This document shows, in pieces, positions 50,093 through 59,738 of a stretch of DNA of 64,000 nt. Position 1 is the stretch's first letter. Every line of letters begins with the position of its first letter. The translations under genes were made by a program, and so were the position numbers. Source of the stretch: Burkholderiaceae bacterium (GTDB lineage Bacteria > Pseudomonadota > Gammaproteobacteria > Burkholderiales > Burkholderiaceae_F); contig JALHMQ010000005.1 of the NCBI GenBank assembly GCA_022843955.1, positions 124,001-188,000 on the forward strand, given 5' to 3'. The notes beneath the pieces were generated by a model. It made no database searches. It was not told where the DNA came from and was given only the letters and a program-made list of their open reading frames with translations.

Positions 50093-50698
50093 ATGGACTT
50101 TCTCAGACACACCGCAGACATGGAGGCAAGGCTTGGCCTCCGTAAGTTCTTCATCTTCGCGCTAGCCATTCTGCTCGGGTCCAACGCGATGCTGGCGATG
50201 GCCCTCATCGCCAAGGACAACAACCACCGCCAGACGATCGTCCCGGCGTTCGTCTCGAAGGAGTTTTGGGTCGACGACAGCAACGTCTCTGGCACCTACC
50301 TGGAGCAGATGGGCCAGTTCGTCCTGAACTACGCGCTGAACAACACGCCACAGAACGTCGACTACAACATCACGATGCTGCTGCAGTACGTCTCGCCGTC
50401 GACGTTCGGCGAGATTGAGCGATCGCTGCGCGCCAACGCCTCTCGCTTGAAGGCGAACAACGCCTCGACGGGATTCCACCTCACAGGCGTCCAGGTCGAC
50501 ACGTCCACCAAGTCCGCCGTCTTCAGCGGGATCTTGTCGACCTGGATCGGCGACCGTCGCACCAGCCACGTTCCCAAGGTCTACCTCGTTCGTTTCGCGT
50601 ACAGCCGCGGCAAGACCTACATCGTCGACGTGCGCGAGACCACGCCCAAGGAGCCACTCAAGGAGGTGGCGCAACCAGAAGACAACCCTCCGACTTAG
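50093..50698 (+). CDS. traE: Pilus assembly protein TraE (VirB5/VirB8-position)
   Basis: A 201-residue protein with one N-terminal membrane anchor (FFIFALAILLGSNAMLAMAL) and a periplasmic domain (SKEFWVDDSNVSGTYLEQMG, YVSPSTFGEIERSL) characteristic of TraE. A run of ACA/ACG repeats (50058-50085) precedes the ATG at 50093. Confidence 0.9.
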   Translation: MDFLRHTADMEARLGLRKFFIFALAILLGSNAMLAMALIAKDNNHRQTIVPAFVSKEFWVDDSNVSGTYLEQMGQFVLNYALNNTPQNVDYNITMLLQYVSPSTFGEIERSLRANASRLKANNASTGFHLTGVQVDTSTKSAVFSGILSTWIGDRRTSHVPKVYLVRFAYSRGKTYIVDVRETTPKEPLKEVAQPEDNPPT

Positions 50699-50707
50699 GA
50701 GATCCAC

Positions 50708-51424
50708 GTGCTCTCAAAGCCTTTCCGCGCACTACTCGTCGGGGCAGTCGCAGCGTTCTCTTCAATCTCCGCCTCTGCGCAGACGATTCTCGATGGATCT
50801 GACGGCAAGCCTCGCCTCGCTCCGATCAGCAAGGCCAGCGCGTCTCGCATCGCCGTCGAGGGCGGTCGAATCGTCCAGTTCCTCTTTGATGAGAGCGAGC
50901 TGCGAGTCACCGAGGACAAGAGCAATGGTCAAGTCTTCGTCGCCCCCAAGGTCGACCGCCCCATCAGCGTCTTCGTCCTCACCGATCACGCAACGCATGC
51001 CCTCGTCCTCGAGCCCAAGGACATGCCCGTTGCCACCGTCCTTGTTCGCGAGACCGCGCGACCTGGCGGCGACGGACGCCCGGTTGCCAAGTCCCCGGTG
51101 GAGCGCGCCGGCGCCCTCGATCTGTCGGTCAAGCGTCTTGTCGCCCTCATGGCTCGCGGTGAGTCCAGTGCCGAGTTCCGCGCCGTCGACGTTCGGCGCG
51201 CTGAGCCTCTCTGGAACGAGGCCGTCTATTTCCTCGTGCGTCGCTTCGAAGGCCGTCAGCTCATCGGCGAGCACTACGTCCTGCGCAACGTCTCGTCGAC
51301 CGTCATGCGCCTCGCCGAGCAAGAGCTCTATCGCGACAGCGTCCTCGCAGTCTCAATCGAGCTTCATCAGCTTGCCCCCGGCGCGGCCACCAACGTCTTC
51401 ATCGTGAGGCTCAACAATGGCTAA
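50708..51424 (+). CDS. traK: Outer-membrane core secretin-like protein TraK
   Basis: A 238-residue periplasmic protein (VirB9-like) with signal peptide (FRALLVGAVAAFSSISASAQ). Segments GGRIVQFLFDESELRVTED and ISVFVLTDHATHALVLEP match TraK. It is the core-complex partner of TraB and TraV. It overlaps traB by 8 bp. Confidence 0.9.
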   Translation: MLSKPFRALLVGAVAAFSSISASAQTILDGSDGKPRLAPISKASASRIAVEGGRIVQFLFDESELRVTEDKSNGQVFVAPKVDRPISVFVLTDHATHALVLEPKDMPVATVLVRETARPGGDGRPVAKSPVERAGALDLSVKRLVALMARGESSAEFRAVDVRRAEPLWNEAVYFLVRRFEGRQLIGEHYVLRNVSSTVMRLAEQELYRDSVLAVSIELHQLAPGAATNVFIVRLNNG

Positions 51425-52670
51425 GGAGAAGCGCGCGCTCAGCCCGGAAGAGCTGAAGATCAAGCGCAAGCAGAACCTCTACATGGGCGGCGGACTGGTC
51501 GCTCTTCTCGTCGTTGCATCTGTTGCTGCCAGCCTCACTGGCACCGGTCGGCCCAATCGCCCCGCTGCTCCCGAGACTCGCGCCATCGCCCTCGGCGGAT
51601 CGGCCTCCGACAAGGACGCATGGCGGGCCCACGAGAGCACGCGAATCGAAGTGCTCGAGAAAAGCGTCAAGGATCTCGTCGCTTCCGATCGCGCGAAGGC
51701 GGACCTCATCAAGCGCCTTGAAGCCGAAGCGGCCGCGCGCCAGGCACTGACGCCCCGCGCCCCGCAGCCATCCACTCCCCCGGCCGAGCCTCCGCCTCGC
51801 CCCTCCCCCCCGCCCGCCGGTCCTGCAACTGCCCCCGCGAACTATCCGCCGCCTCCTTCGCAGCCGTTCCGCCAGGCCGGCGTTGTCGCATCCCCTTCAG
51901 CGCCCGTCGCCTCGGCGCCCGTCGGACCCCGCCTTGTTCTCGCTCAGTTGACCGACGCGCCGCGGCAGGCCGATGCGCCTCAGGACCGCGCCTATCGCGA
52001 CGGTGAAGCCGCAGCGCGCGACGGCGCGCAAGTAGACCCTGCCGGGGGCGTGCAGAACTTCATCCCGTCCGGGTCTTTCGCGCGCGCCGTGCTCCTCAAT
52101 GGCGTCGATGCGCCCACCGGCGGCAACGCGCAGTCGAACCCGATGCCCGTCCTGCTCGAACTGAAGGACGACGCCCAGTTGCCGAACAACTTCCGCTCGC
52201 GCCTGTCTGGCTGCTTCGCTCTGGGTGATGCCCACGGCGACATCAGCTCGGAACGCGTGTTGATTCGCCTGAACCGCCTCTCTTGCGTCGACCAGGACGG
52301 TGGCGCGGTCGACCTCAAGGTACAGGGCTACATCGCGGACGAGACCGGGCGCGTTGGCGCCCAGGGGACACTCATCAGCAAGACCGGCCAGGTTCTGGCC
52401 AATGCGCTTTGGTCAGGGATCCTCTCTGGCGTTGGCAAGGGCATCCGCCAGGACTCCATCCAGTCGAACACGACCATCACCGGTGCCGTCACCGAGTCCG
52501 TCACCAACCCATGGCGTGCCGGCATTGGCGAGGGCGTCGGCAAGTCCTTCGATCGCATCTCTGACTACTACCTGAAGCTCGCCGACAAGCTGTTCCCGGT
52601 CGTGTCGATCGACCCCGGCCGCACCGTCGAGATCGTGTTCACCAAAGGCGTTCAGATCGAACGCAAGTAA
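51417..52670 (+). CDS. traB: Core complex protein TraB (VirB10-like)
   Basis: A 417-residue envelope-spanning protein. It has one N-terminal membrane helix (LYMGGGLVALLVVASVAAS), a coiled-coil and Pro-rich linker (~75-150), then the VirB10 domain (SGCFALGDAHGDISSERVLI, VLANALWSGILSGVGKGI, VSIDPGRTVEIVFTKG). It joins inner and outer membranes with TraK and TraV. Confidence 0.92.
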   Translation: MAKEKRALSPEELKIKRKQNLYMGGGLVALLVVASVAASLTGTGRPNRPAAPETRAIALGGSASDKDAWRAHESTRIEVLEKSVKDLVASDRAKADLIKRLEAEAAARQALTPRAPQPSTPPAEPPPRPSPPPAGPATAPANYPPPPSQPFRQAGVVASPSAPVASAPVGPRLVLAQLTDAPRQADAPQDRAYRDGEAAARDGAQVDPAGGVQNFIPSGSFARAVLLNGVDAPTGGNAQSNPMPVLLELKDDAQLPNNFRSRLSGCFALGDAHGDISSERVLIRLNRLSCVDQDGGAVDLKVQGYIADETGRVGAQGTLISKTGQVLANALWSGILSGVGKGIRQDSIQSNTTITGAVTESVTNPWRAGIGEGVGKSFDRISDYYLKLADKLFPVVSIDPGRTVEIVFTKGVQIERK

Positions 52671-52683
52671 CCGGGGATTCATC

Positions 52684-53442
52684 ATGCTGCGTCCGATCGC
52701 CCTCTGCCTTGCCCTCCTTGCGTCCGTCGCCTCAGCGCAGGACCACGCCACTTCGGTCTCGTCGGCGTCCGTAGCTGCCGATGTCAGTCGCATCAAGGAG
52801 CGTTACCCGAAGACACAGTTCGTGTCGATCACGCCGACGCCAATTCCTGGCGTCTATCAGGCGATCATGGCCAACAAGCGCCTCGCCTACATCGATGCGA
52901 GCGGCCGCTACTTCGTCTTCGGTCGCATCTTCGACATGGAGCGCACACAGGATCTGACCGAGCCTGTGCTTGCTTCACTCGAGAACGTCGACGTCCGCGC
53001 CCTGCCGCTCACCGACGCCATCAAGCATGTGAAGGGCAACGGCCGCCGAACCCTCTACGTCTTCAGCGATCCCGACTGTCCGTACTGCCAGCAACTTGAG
53101 CGCAGCCTCGCAGATCTGCAGGACGTGACCGTCTACACGTTCGTCTTCCCGATCTCCGAACTTCACCCGCAGGCCCGCAACAAGGCCATCTCTGTCTGGT
53201 GCTCCACCGATCGCGTCGCTGCTTGGGCGGCCGCGACCAGCACCCGAGGGCAGATTGGTGGCACGACGTCGTGCGATCACCCCATCGATCGCAACGTCGA
53301 GCTGGCCAAGGCTCTCGGCATCCGCGCGACGCCAACGATGCTCTCAGCCGATGGCCGCTTCCTCCGAGGTGTGGCCCCCGCTGAGCGGATCTCGGCATTC
53401 CTCAATCAAACCACCGCATCCGTTGCTCAGGTGACCAAATGA
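52684..53442 (+). CDS. dsbC: Periplasmic disulfide isomerase DsbC-like
   Basis: A 252-residue thioredoxin-fold protein with signal peptide (LALLASVASA). Its active-site motif CPYC (FSDPDCPYCQQLERSL) follows a DsbC-type dimerisation domain. In SXT/IncC tra operons a DsbC helps fold cysteine-rich proteins such as TraN and TraU, which are present downstream. The stop overlaps traV by 4 bp. Confidence 0.92.
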   Translation: MLRPIALCLALLASVASAQDHATSVSSASVAADVSRIKERYPKTQFVSITPTPIPGVYQAIMANKRLAYIDASGRYFVFGRIFDMERTQDLTEPVLASLENVDVRALPLTDAIKHVKGNGRRTLYVFSDPDCPYCQQLERSLADLQDVTVYTFVFPISELHPQARNKAISVWCSTDRVAAWAAATSTRGQIGGTTSCDHPIDRNVELAKALGIRATPTMLSADGRFLRGVAPAERISAFLNQTTASVAQVTK

Positions 53443-54125
53443 TCCGCCTTCTGCTTCTTGTCGGCGCCGTATGTCTATCGGCTGGCTGCACCTCGCTGTC
53501 CGGGCTTGATGCCAAGACGTCCCTCGACTGCAAGGCACCCAAGGGCCTTGGCTGCGTCTCCATCTCCGAGGCGTACCAGATCTCTGGCGCCGGCAAGCTC
53601 CCCTCGCGCAAAGCGACCACCGATCGCGGTCCCGACAACCCTGACGCAGTTGCTCCCGGCGGCCCTATCCGTCATGCGGCGTTGCCAGCCGCCTCGTCCG
53701 GTGCTCGCTCGCCCAGCGTTCAGTTCACCACGCCGTCACCCATCCCGACCGCTGCGGCTGCGGTGCCAGGTGCCGCGGCGCGCACCTCGCCGGCGGAGTT
53801 GAACGCACCATCGTCTGGCACTCCGCTCAGGACGCCCGAGCGCGTGCTGCGCATCTGGGCCGCCCCTTTTCAAGACGTCGAGGGTGATCTGCACGACCAG
53901 CGCTACATGTACGTGGCCATCAACCCTGGCCAGTGGACCATCGAGTCCGCCCGCGCCTCGATTCGCAACCAGTACCAGGTCGTCCGCCCCCTCAGCCGTC
54001 CCGAGGCGGCCGCTCCCACGCCTACCTCGACTGCCGAGGTCGCGTCGCGCCCAGCCCTTCCCCCCGGCACCCAGTTGCCTCTGCCGGCCGGTGTCGTACC
54101 CGCTCCTCGCTCCGAGGATCGCTGA
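53439..54125 (+). CDS. traV: Core complex lipoprotein TraV (VirB7-like)
   Basis: A 228-residue lipoprotein. The signal peptide ends in a lipobox LSAGC, followed by TSLSGLDAKTSLDCKAP and LGCVSISEAY, typical of TraV. The later part includes RVLRIWAAPFQDVEGDLHD. It anchors the core complex in the outer membrane. Confidence 0.9.
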   Translation: MIRLLLLVGAVCLSAGCTSLSGLDAKTSLDCKAPKGLGCVSISEAYQISGAGKLPSRKATTDRGPDNPDAVAPGGPIRHAALPAASSGARSPSVQFTTPSPIPTAAAAVPGAAARTSPAELNAPSSGTPLRTPERVLRIWAAPFQDVEGDLHDQRYMYVAINPGQWTIESARASIRNQYQVVRPLSRPEAAAPTPTSTAEVASRPALPPGTQLPLPAGVVPAPRSEDR

Positions 54126-54127
54126 CC

Positions 54128-57022
54128 ATGCGCGACCCGAACCCCGTCGAACATCCGCGCGCCGCCGCAACTGCGACCATGCCGGCCGCCTCTGACCCTG
54201 ACGATCACCGCAGTTCGAGCTTTGGGAGGGTGACGCAGGCACTCATCAAGGTTTTCCACCGCCGTGACCGGCCGTCTCAAGCACCCAAGCCATCTACCGA
54301 GGCCAAGAAGACCGCGCGCGAGCGCCTCCGGCTTGCCCCCCGAACCCCCGACAACGTACGTGCCAAGCCAGGTCTCTTCTCCGGCACGCGCGGCCAGTCC
54401 GTTCTCGTCGATCGCTTTGGCGAAGTCCTGCCCTACGTCGCCTATGACCCCGACACCCACCTGTTCGCGCTCGAATCCGACGAGGCGGGCAAGTACGAGG
54501 GTCTTGGGTACGTCGTCGAGGTGTCGCCTCAGATCGGGGCCGATCTGCAGCTCGCCAACGCGATGCTCAACATCATCTCGGCCAACTGTCCACCCAAGAC
54601 CGGGCTGCAGATCTCGCTGTTCGGTTCGCCCAGGATCGATCGATACCTGCATCGCATGGTCGACTGCACGATCGATCCGTCATCGCGCCGTGGCCAGGTC
54701 TTCCCCGAGCAGTACTCGGTCCTGCGCCGCATGGCGCAGCAGCGCGCTGAGTACTACCGACGCGGTTGCATGGAAGGACTTCACCCTCACAGCAATCACC
54801 GCATCCGTCACTTCCGCGGCTACTTCTCTGTTGTGTATCCAACGCGTAACCCGTTCGACAAGCAGGTCATCCGCGAGGTGATGACGCTGCGCGAGTCGCA
54901 TATCTCCACGCTTCAGCAGTACCAGCTCTACGCGTTCACGTGGTCCATCGAAGACCTCATGTGGTACGCCTCCTGTGTCCTCAATCCGCATACCACCCTG
55001 CGCGGCGACACGTCGGTGTCCGAGTACGACCCTTTCATCGAGCCGCGCTTCCAGCTCATCTCTCCAGACACACGCCTCGACGTCGAAGAGACGCGCATCG
55101 ACTTCTCCACGCGCGAGGACAAGTCCGATGCCATGTCTGCTGTCTGCATGAGCGTCCGTTCGTTCCCGAGCCGCTTCAATCTTCAGGGCATGAGCGATCT
55201 GCTCGGTTCGATGACCAACACGTCCATCACCTATCCCTGCCCCTATACCCTGACCCTCGGTGTGGAAGTGCCCGACTACGAGGTCCAGAAGAACCGCACG
55301 CTCGTCAAGGCCGCCTCTGCGCAGCGCAGCGCCGACTTGGACATCTCCAAGTTCATGCCCGACACCCATGACATCAACCGCGACTGGAAGATGGCGCAGC
55401 GCGCGTTCTCCGAGGGCAAGGGCACCGTGCGCATGTACCTGCAGCTGGTCCTCTATGCGCCGCCGGACCAAGTCAACAAGGTTGAAGAGGTCGCTCGTTC
55501 AGTATGGCGACTCGCCAACTTCGAGCTGACTAACGACCTCAAGATGCAGCAGCAGGCGCTGTTGTCGTCTCTGCCGATGATGAATGGCCCGATCCTCTCG
55601 GCCGATCTGTCTCGCGCCCGTCGCTCGTCGACGAAGACCGCCTTCAACGCGTCCAACATGTGTCCCCTCATTGCTGAGTGGACCGGCACGCCCGAGCGCG
55701 AGGGTGAGCGCAGTTTCACTCCCCTCCTGACGTTGATCGGTCGGCGCGGACAGATCATGAGCATCGATCCGTTCGCCAACCGAGCCGGCAATCCCAACAT
55801 GGCCATCGTCGGCGCCTCTGGAAGTGGAAAGAGCTTCTTGTGCAACGAGATGGTCCACCGTGTCCTTGCCACCGGCGGCCGCGTCTGGATCATCGACGTC
55901 GGGTTCTCGTACGTGAAGCTCTGCGAAACCCTCGGCGGCCAGTACATCGAATTCAACGAGGCCACGTCGCCGCGTATCAACATCTTTGACCTCGTCCGCG
56001 ATCCCAACAAGGACCTCGAAGAGATCGTCAAGCCGATCATCGCCCAGATGTGCTCCCTGGAGCGCAAGCTCGGCGCCCTCGAGCTTGCACAGCTCGGCCT
56101 GCACATTCAGTCCGTCTACGACGATGCGCGGCTTGCTGGCCGTACGCCGACCATCACCGACGTCGCGCACTCTCTCATCAACAACTGCGAGCTGGGCGGC
56201 CCCAACCCGCGCGCCAACGATCCAGAGTGGCGCAATGCCGTGCGCCAAATGAGCATCGAGGAGCGCGCCGCCGTGTGCGATCCCCGCATTCGCGACCTGG
56301 GGGTGCAGCTCCTTCCCTTCTCTGTCGACGGGCCGATGGGGAAGTACTTCAACGGCACGACGAACATCCGCTTCACCAGCAACTTCATCGTTCTCGAACT
56401 CGAACAGCTCAAGGCCAATCCGCACCTTCAGGCCGTCATTCTCATGACCCTGATGCAGTTGATCTCGTACGAGGTCTACCAGGGTGACCCTTCCATCAAG
56501 AAGCTGGTGCTGCTCGACGAGGCGTGGGCGCTCATGAAAGCCGGCGACAGCGCCGCCTTCATCGAAGAGATGTACCGCAGGATCCGCAAGGCCGGCGGCG
56601 CATGTGCCACCGCCACCCAGTCGATCGCCGACTACGACACGCCCACCGCGCGCGCAGCGCTCCAGAACGCCGACTGCGTCTTCCTGCTCCGGCAGAAGAA
56701 GGACTCGATCGAGGCGCTCGTCCAGTCCAAGAAGATCGTTCTCGATGCCCCCGATCTCGCCTTGCTTCGCAGCGTCACGAAAAGCGACGATTACTCCGAG
56801 GCCTACGTGAAGATCGGCGACTCCCCTGGCGTTGTTGGCCGCCTGATCGTCGATCCCTACTCGATCCTCGTCTACTCGACGTCTCCCAACGACAAGGCTG
56901 ACATCAAGCGCTTCCGTGATCAGGGGCTGTCACTGGCCGATGCGATCGACGCTGTCCTGGTCGAACGCGGCATCACGACCGTCTCATCGGTTCGCATGCT
57001 GGCCGTCGAGGAGGCCCTGTGA
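54128..57022 (+). CDS. traC: Conjugation ATPase TraC (VirB4-like)
   Basis: A 964-residue ATPase that powers pilus assembly. Walker A reads AIVGASGSGKSFLCNEM (around residue 560), Walker B LVLLDEAWALM, and CATATQSIADYDTP is a typical motif. The TraC N-terminal domain is present. ATG at 54128 is two bases after the traV stop; a longer frame from 53933 is only read-through of another frame. Confidence 0.93.
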   Translation: MRDPNPVEHPRAAATATMPAASDPDDHRSSSFGRVTQALIKVFHRRDRPSQAPKPSTEAKKTARERLRLAPRTPDNVRAKPGLFSGTRGQSVLVDRFGEVLPYVAYDPDTHLFALESDEAGKYEGLGYVVEVSPQIGADLQLANAMLNIISANCPPKTGLQISLFGSPRIDRYLHRMVDCTIDPSSRRGQVFPEQYSVLRRMAQQRAEYYRRGCMEGLHPHSNHRIRHFRGYFSVVYPTRNPFDKQVIREVMTLRESHISTLQQYQLYAFTWSIEDLMWYASCVLNPHTTLRGDTSVSEYDPFIEPRFQLISPDTRLDVEETRIDFSTREDKSDAMSAVCMSVRSFPSRFNLQGMSDLLGSMTNTSITYPCPYTLTLGVEVPDYEVQKNRTLVKAASAQRSADLDISKFMPDTHDINRDWKMAQRAFSEGKGTVRMYLQLVLYAPPDQVNKVEEVARSVWRLANFELTNDLKMQQQALLSSLPMMNGPILSADLSRARRSSTKTAFNASNMCPLIAEWTGTPEREGERSFTPLLTLIGRRGQIMSIDPFANRAGNPNMAIVGASGSGKSFLCNEMVHRVLATGGRVWIIDVGFSYVKLCETLGGQYIEFNEATSPRINIFDLVRDPNKDLEEIVKPIIAQMCSLERKLGALELAQLGLHIQSVYDDARLAGRTPTITDVAHSLINNCELGGPNPRANDPEWRNAVRQMSIEERAAVCDPRIRDLGVQLLPFSVDGPMGKYFNGTTNIRFTSNFIVLELEQLKANPHLQAVILMTLMQLISYEVYQGDPSIKKLVLLDEAWALMKAGDSAAFIEEMYRRIRKAGGACATATQSIADYDTPTARAALQNADCVFLLRQKKDSIEALVQSKKIVLDAPDLALLRSVTKSDDYSEAYVKIGDSPGVVGRLIVDPYSILVYSTSPNDKADIKRFRDQGLSLADAIDAVLVERGITTVSSVRMLAVEEAL

Positions 57023-57543
57023 CCGCCGTCTTCGACACCGATCACCTGCAGAGCGTCACCCCACCGGGCCCATACCCCGCCGGTCATGGTGCTGCGCCAC
57101 CGCACTTGCCTACCGCGCTGTCTCCGTCGATCGCTTGGATCGCGGCCTTCAGCGTCCTTGTCTCGCTTGCCGTCTGCTGGCTGTCCATTCTCGTCTACGA
57201 CCGCTACCTCGCCACCCGTCCCCGCCCCATGGCCACCATCAGTCTGCAGGAGGTGATTGACGCGAGGCGCAACGAGTTCTCCTCGATCGTCGCCAAGCCG
57301 GGCGCGACTGACGACGACCGAGCCCGCGCGCTCGCCGCCGTCGAGGGAATCGCCCCCCAGCTTGCTGCCGCCGTCAATGAGATCGCCAAGAGCTGCAACT
57401 GCGTCCTTCTCGTGAAGGAGGCCGTGGTCGGCACCGCCGACTTCGATCTAACTCCGCAGTTGCTCGATCTGATGCGTGTCGCCGCTTCACCCGCACCCGC
57501 CTCCACCGTTCAGCCCATCACACAGAAGACCCAGGACAAATGA
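57019..57543 (+). CDS. trbI: F-type transfer protein TrbI
   Basis: A 174-residue inner-membrane protein with one helix (AWIAAFSVLVSLAVCWLSIL) and a periplasmic part (SCNCVLLVKEAVVGTADFDL, then LTPQLL) matching F-type TrbI. It overlaps traC by 4 bp and the peptidase gene by 4 bp. Confidence 0.83.
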   Translation: MTAVFDTDHLQSVTPPGPYPAGHGAAPPHLPTALSPSIAWIAAFSVLVSLAVCWLSILVYDRYLATRPRPMATISLQEVIDARRNEFSSIVAKPGATDDDRARALAAVEGIAPQLAAAVNEIAKSCNCVLLVKEAVVGTADFDLTPQLLDLMRVAASPAPASTVQPITQKTQDK

Positions 57544-58088
57544 AACTCGCCGCCACTCACGCCGATTGGTACGCGCTATCCCCTCGCAAGCGGTTCACTG
57601 CGGTTGTCATCGGCGCGGTTCGATTCGCCGCAACTCGCGCCGTCTACTGGCTACCGGCAGTTGCGTGCATTGCCATTGCTGGGCAGTTCTTCTCCGTCTC
57701 CTTCAACGTCACCCCGTCGCTGCCGGAGCGCGCGTTCCTCGTCCTCAAGTTCGACAAGGCACTGATCCGTGGCGATCACGTGTCCTTCCTTCACCCAGGC
57801 GGTGGCCCGTACCTGCCTGGCGCTCCCTTCGTCAAGATCGTTCTTGGTGTCCCGGGCGACCTCGTCACACAGCAGGACGGTCGCTTCTATGTCAATGGCC
57901 GCTACGTCTCGTCTGCCAAGCCGGTTTCCTCTCGCGGCTATCCGCTCGAGCCGGGGCCGACCGGCGTCATCCCGCCTGATCACTACTACGTCCACACGCC
58001 TCACCCTGACAGTTTCGACAGCCGCTACAAGGCGACGGGCTGGGTTTCTGCGCACCGCGTGATCGGCCGGGCCATTCCGCTGTTCTGA
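57540..58088 (+). CDS. S26-family conjugative signal peptidase (TrhF/TraF-like)
   Basis: A 182-residue peptidase with one membrane helix (YWLPAVACIAIAGQFF). The catalytic Ser is in NVTPSLPERAFLV and the Lys in PFVKIVLGVPGD, as in S26 peptidases TraF/TrhF that mature the pilin. The C-terminal GWVSAHRVIGRAIPLF is typical. Confidence 0.86.
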   Translation: MKLAATHADWYALSPRKRFTAVVIGAVRFAATRAVYWLPAVACIAIAGQFFSVSFNVTPSLPERAFLVLKFDKALIRGDHVSFLHPGGGPYLPGAPFVKIVLGVPGDLVTQQDGRFYVNGRYVSSAKPVSSRGYPLEPGPTGVIPPDHYYVHTPHPDSFDSRYKATGWVSAHRVIGRAIPLF

Positions 58089-58092
58089 TCCC

Positions 58093-58728
58093 ATGTCGCT
58101 GACCCGCACGCTCTCCTTCGTCGGCGCACTCTGCGTTCTTGCAGCGGCGCCGGCGTCCGCACAGCGAGCTGTCGGACCCGTCTACGACATCGTCGAGCCG
58201 GACATGCTGAAGGAACTGCAGCGCAAGGCGAAGCAGTACCAGGCCACGCCCGAGTACAGGCAGAAGTTGCGCGACAGCAAGAAGCGCTCTCTCGAGCGTG
58301 CCGCGACGCCGACTCCGGTCGTAGGCATCACGCCCGCCTTCCGCAAGCGGTCCTACTACTTCGATCCGACCATCGAAGTCGAGGAGGACATCGTCACGCC
58401 AGAAGGACACGTCATTGCGCGCAAAGGCCAGCGCGTGAACCCGCTCGAACAAGTTCCCTGGCGCCACACCTGGTTCTTCCTCGACGGTCGCGACCCAGCC
58501 CAGGTCCAGGAGCTTCGGCGTCTGATCTCCTCGCGCACGCAGCTTGTGAAAGCCGTGCTCGTCGCCGGCACCCCCACCGACGTCATGCGCACCGTAGATC
58601 ACCGCGTCTTCTTCGATCAGCAGGGCCTTTACACCACCCAGTTCGGGATTCGGTCCGTACCAGCAACGGTTCGGCAGGAAGGCTTGCGCCTTCGCATCGA
58701 CGAGTACCCGATCGAGGCCAGACGATGA
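58093..58728 (+). CDS. traW: Pilus assembly protein TraW
   Basis: A 211-residue periplasmic protein with signal peptide (GALCVLAAAPASAQ). The segments GPVYDIVEPDMLKELQ, YYFDPTIEVEEDIVTPEG and VFFDQQGLYTTQFGI are typical of TraW. Needed for pilus assembly with TraU and TrbC. Overlaps traU by 4 bp. Confidence 0.92.
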   Translation: MSLTRTLSFVGALCVLAAAPASAQRAVGPVYDIVEPDMLKELQRKAKQYQATPEYRQKLRDSKKRSLERAATPTPVVGITPAFRKRSYYFDPTIEVEEDIVTPEGHVIARKGQRVNPLEQVPWRHTWFFLDGRDPAQVQELRRLISSRTQLVKAVLVAGTPTDVMRTVDHRVFFDQQGLYTTQFGIRSVPATVRQEGLRLRIDEYPIEARR

Positions 58729-59738
58729 TTGCCCGAGTCCTCTTTGTCATTCTCATCGCGCTCTTCTCCGGTCGTGCGGCCGCGCAAGTCGAGTGCACCG
58801 GCAAGATCATCGAACTCGACGAGCTTTGCTGGTCCTGCATCTTTCCCATCGGTGTCTTCAACATACCGATCTTCACTGAGGGCCAGGAAGACTGGGATAC
58901 CGGCGCCGAGGCGTTGTGCAGTTGCACCTATGGGCCGTACACCATCCCAGGAATCAACATCTCCTTTTGGGAGCCCATTCGCCTTGTCGAGACGGTCCGC
59001 CATCCGGGGTGCTTCCCGATGCTCGACGGCCAGCAGATGGATCTTGGCAGGCACGCTCCACCTCACGGTCAGCTCAAGCGCAACTCCGACTATGGTCAGA
59101 CAACGGGCCACTCGTTCTATCAGGTTCATTGGTACACCAACCCGGTCCTCTACATCATTCAGAGCCTTGTTCACTTCCCGTGCCTCGACACCGCCACCGG
59201 TCTCGACCTCGCGTACATGACCGAGTACGACCCCCTTTGGGACGACTCGGAAGACACGTTCATCCTCAATCCAGACGCTGCCCTCTTCACGTCCGTCCTC
59301 GCGTCAGTTGCCTGCGCTGTCGACTGCGTCTGGGCCACCTTCGATTTCGCGTTGCCCTTCCTCTTCTGGTGCGCTGGCTGCCAGGGACGCATGTACCCAC
59401 TCGTGGGCTGGGTGGCCGGCCATATCGGCGGCATCCAGGCTTCATCCCTGATCGTTCAGCGCTTCACCAACAAGCTCCATCGCCAGGGTCTGATGCGCGC
59501 CGCATGGGGCGTCCCCGGTCAGTGCGGCCAGTATCCGATGCCGATCATGGACAAGCGCGCGTACAAGAAGCAGATGGTCTGGCCGTTCCGCACGACGAAC
59601 AAGTTCGACGGTAAGTGCTGCAACCCGTATGGCCGCACCACGCAGATCTGGCAGGCAGGCAAGACGGTTGTCGGGCGCGAGGACTACGGCTGGCAGGTGT
59701 TCCAGCGAAAAGACTGCTGCTACCCCGCGAGGTTCTGA
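58725..59738 (+). CDS. traU: Transfer protein TraU
   Basis: A 337-residue Cys-rich periplasmic protein with signal peptide (VLFVILIALFSGRAAAQ). The motifs ELCWSCIFPIGVFN, HQVHW-like FYQVHWYTNPVLYI and the C-terminal DCCYPARF match TraU, which is required for DNA transfer. Many cysteines fit the presence of DsbC in the operon. Confidence 0.93.
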   Translation: MIARVLFVILIALFSGRAAAQVECTGKIIELDELCWSCIFPIGVFNIPIFTEGQEDWDTGAEALCSCTYGPYTIPGINISFWEPIRLVETVRHPGCFPMLDGQQMDLGRHAPPHGQLKRNSDYGQTTGHSFYQVHWYTNPVLYIIQSLVHFPCLDTATGLDLAYMTEYDPLWDDSEDTFILNPDAALFTSVLASVACAVDCVWATFDFALPFLFWCAGCQGRMYPLVGWVAGHIGGIQASSLIVQRFTNKLHRQGLMRAAWGVPGQCGQYPMPIMDKRAYKKQMVWPFRTTNKFDGKCCNPYGRTTQIWQAGKTVVGREDYGWQVFQRKDCCYPARF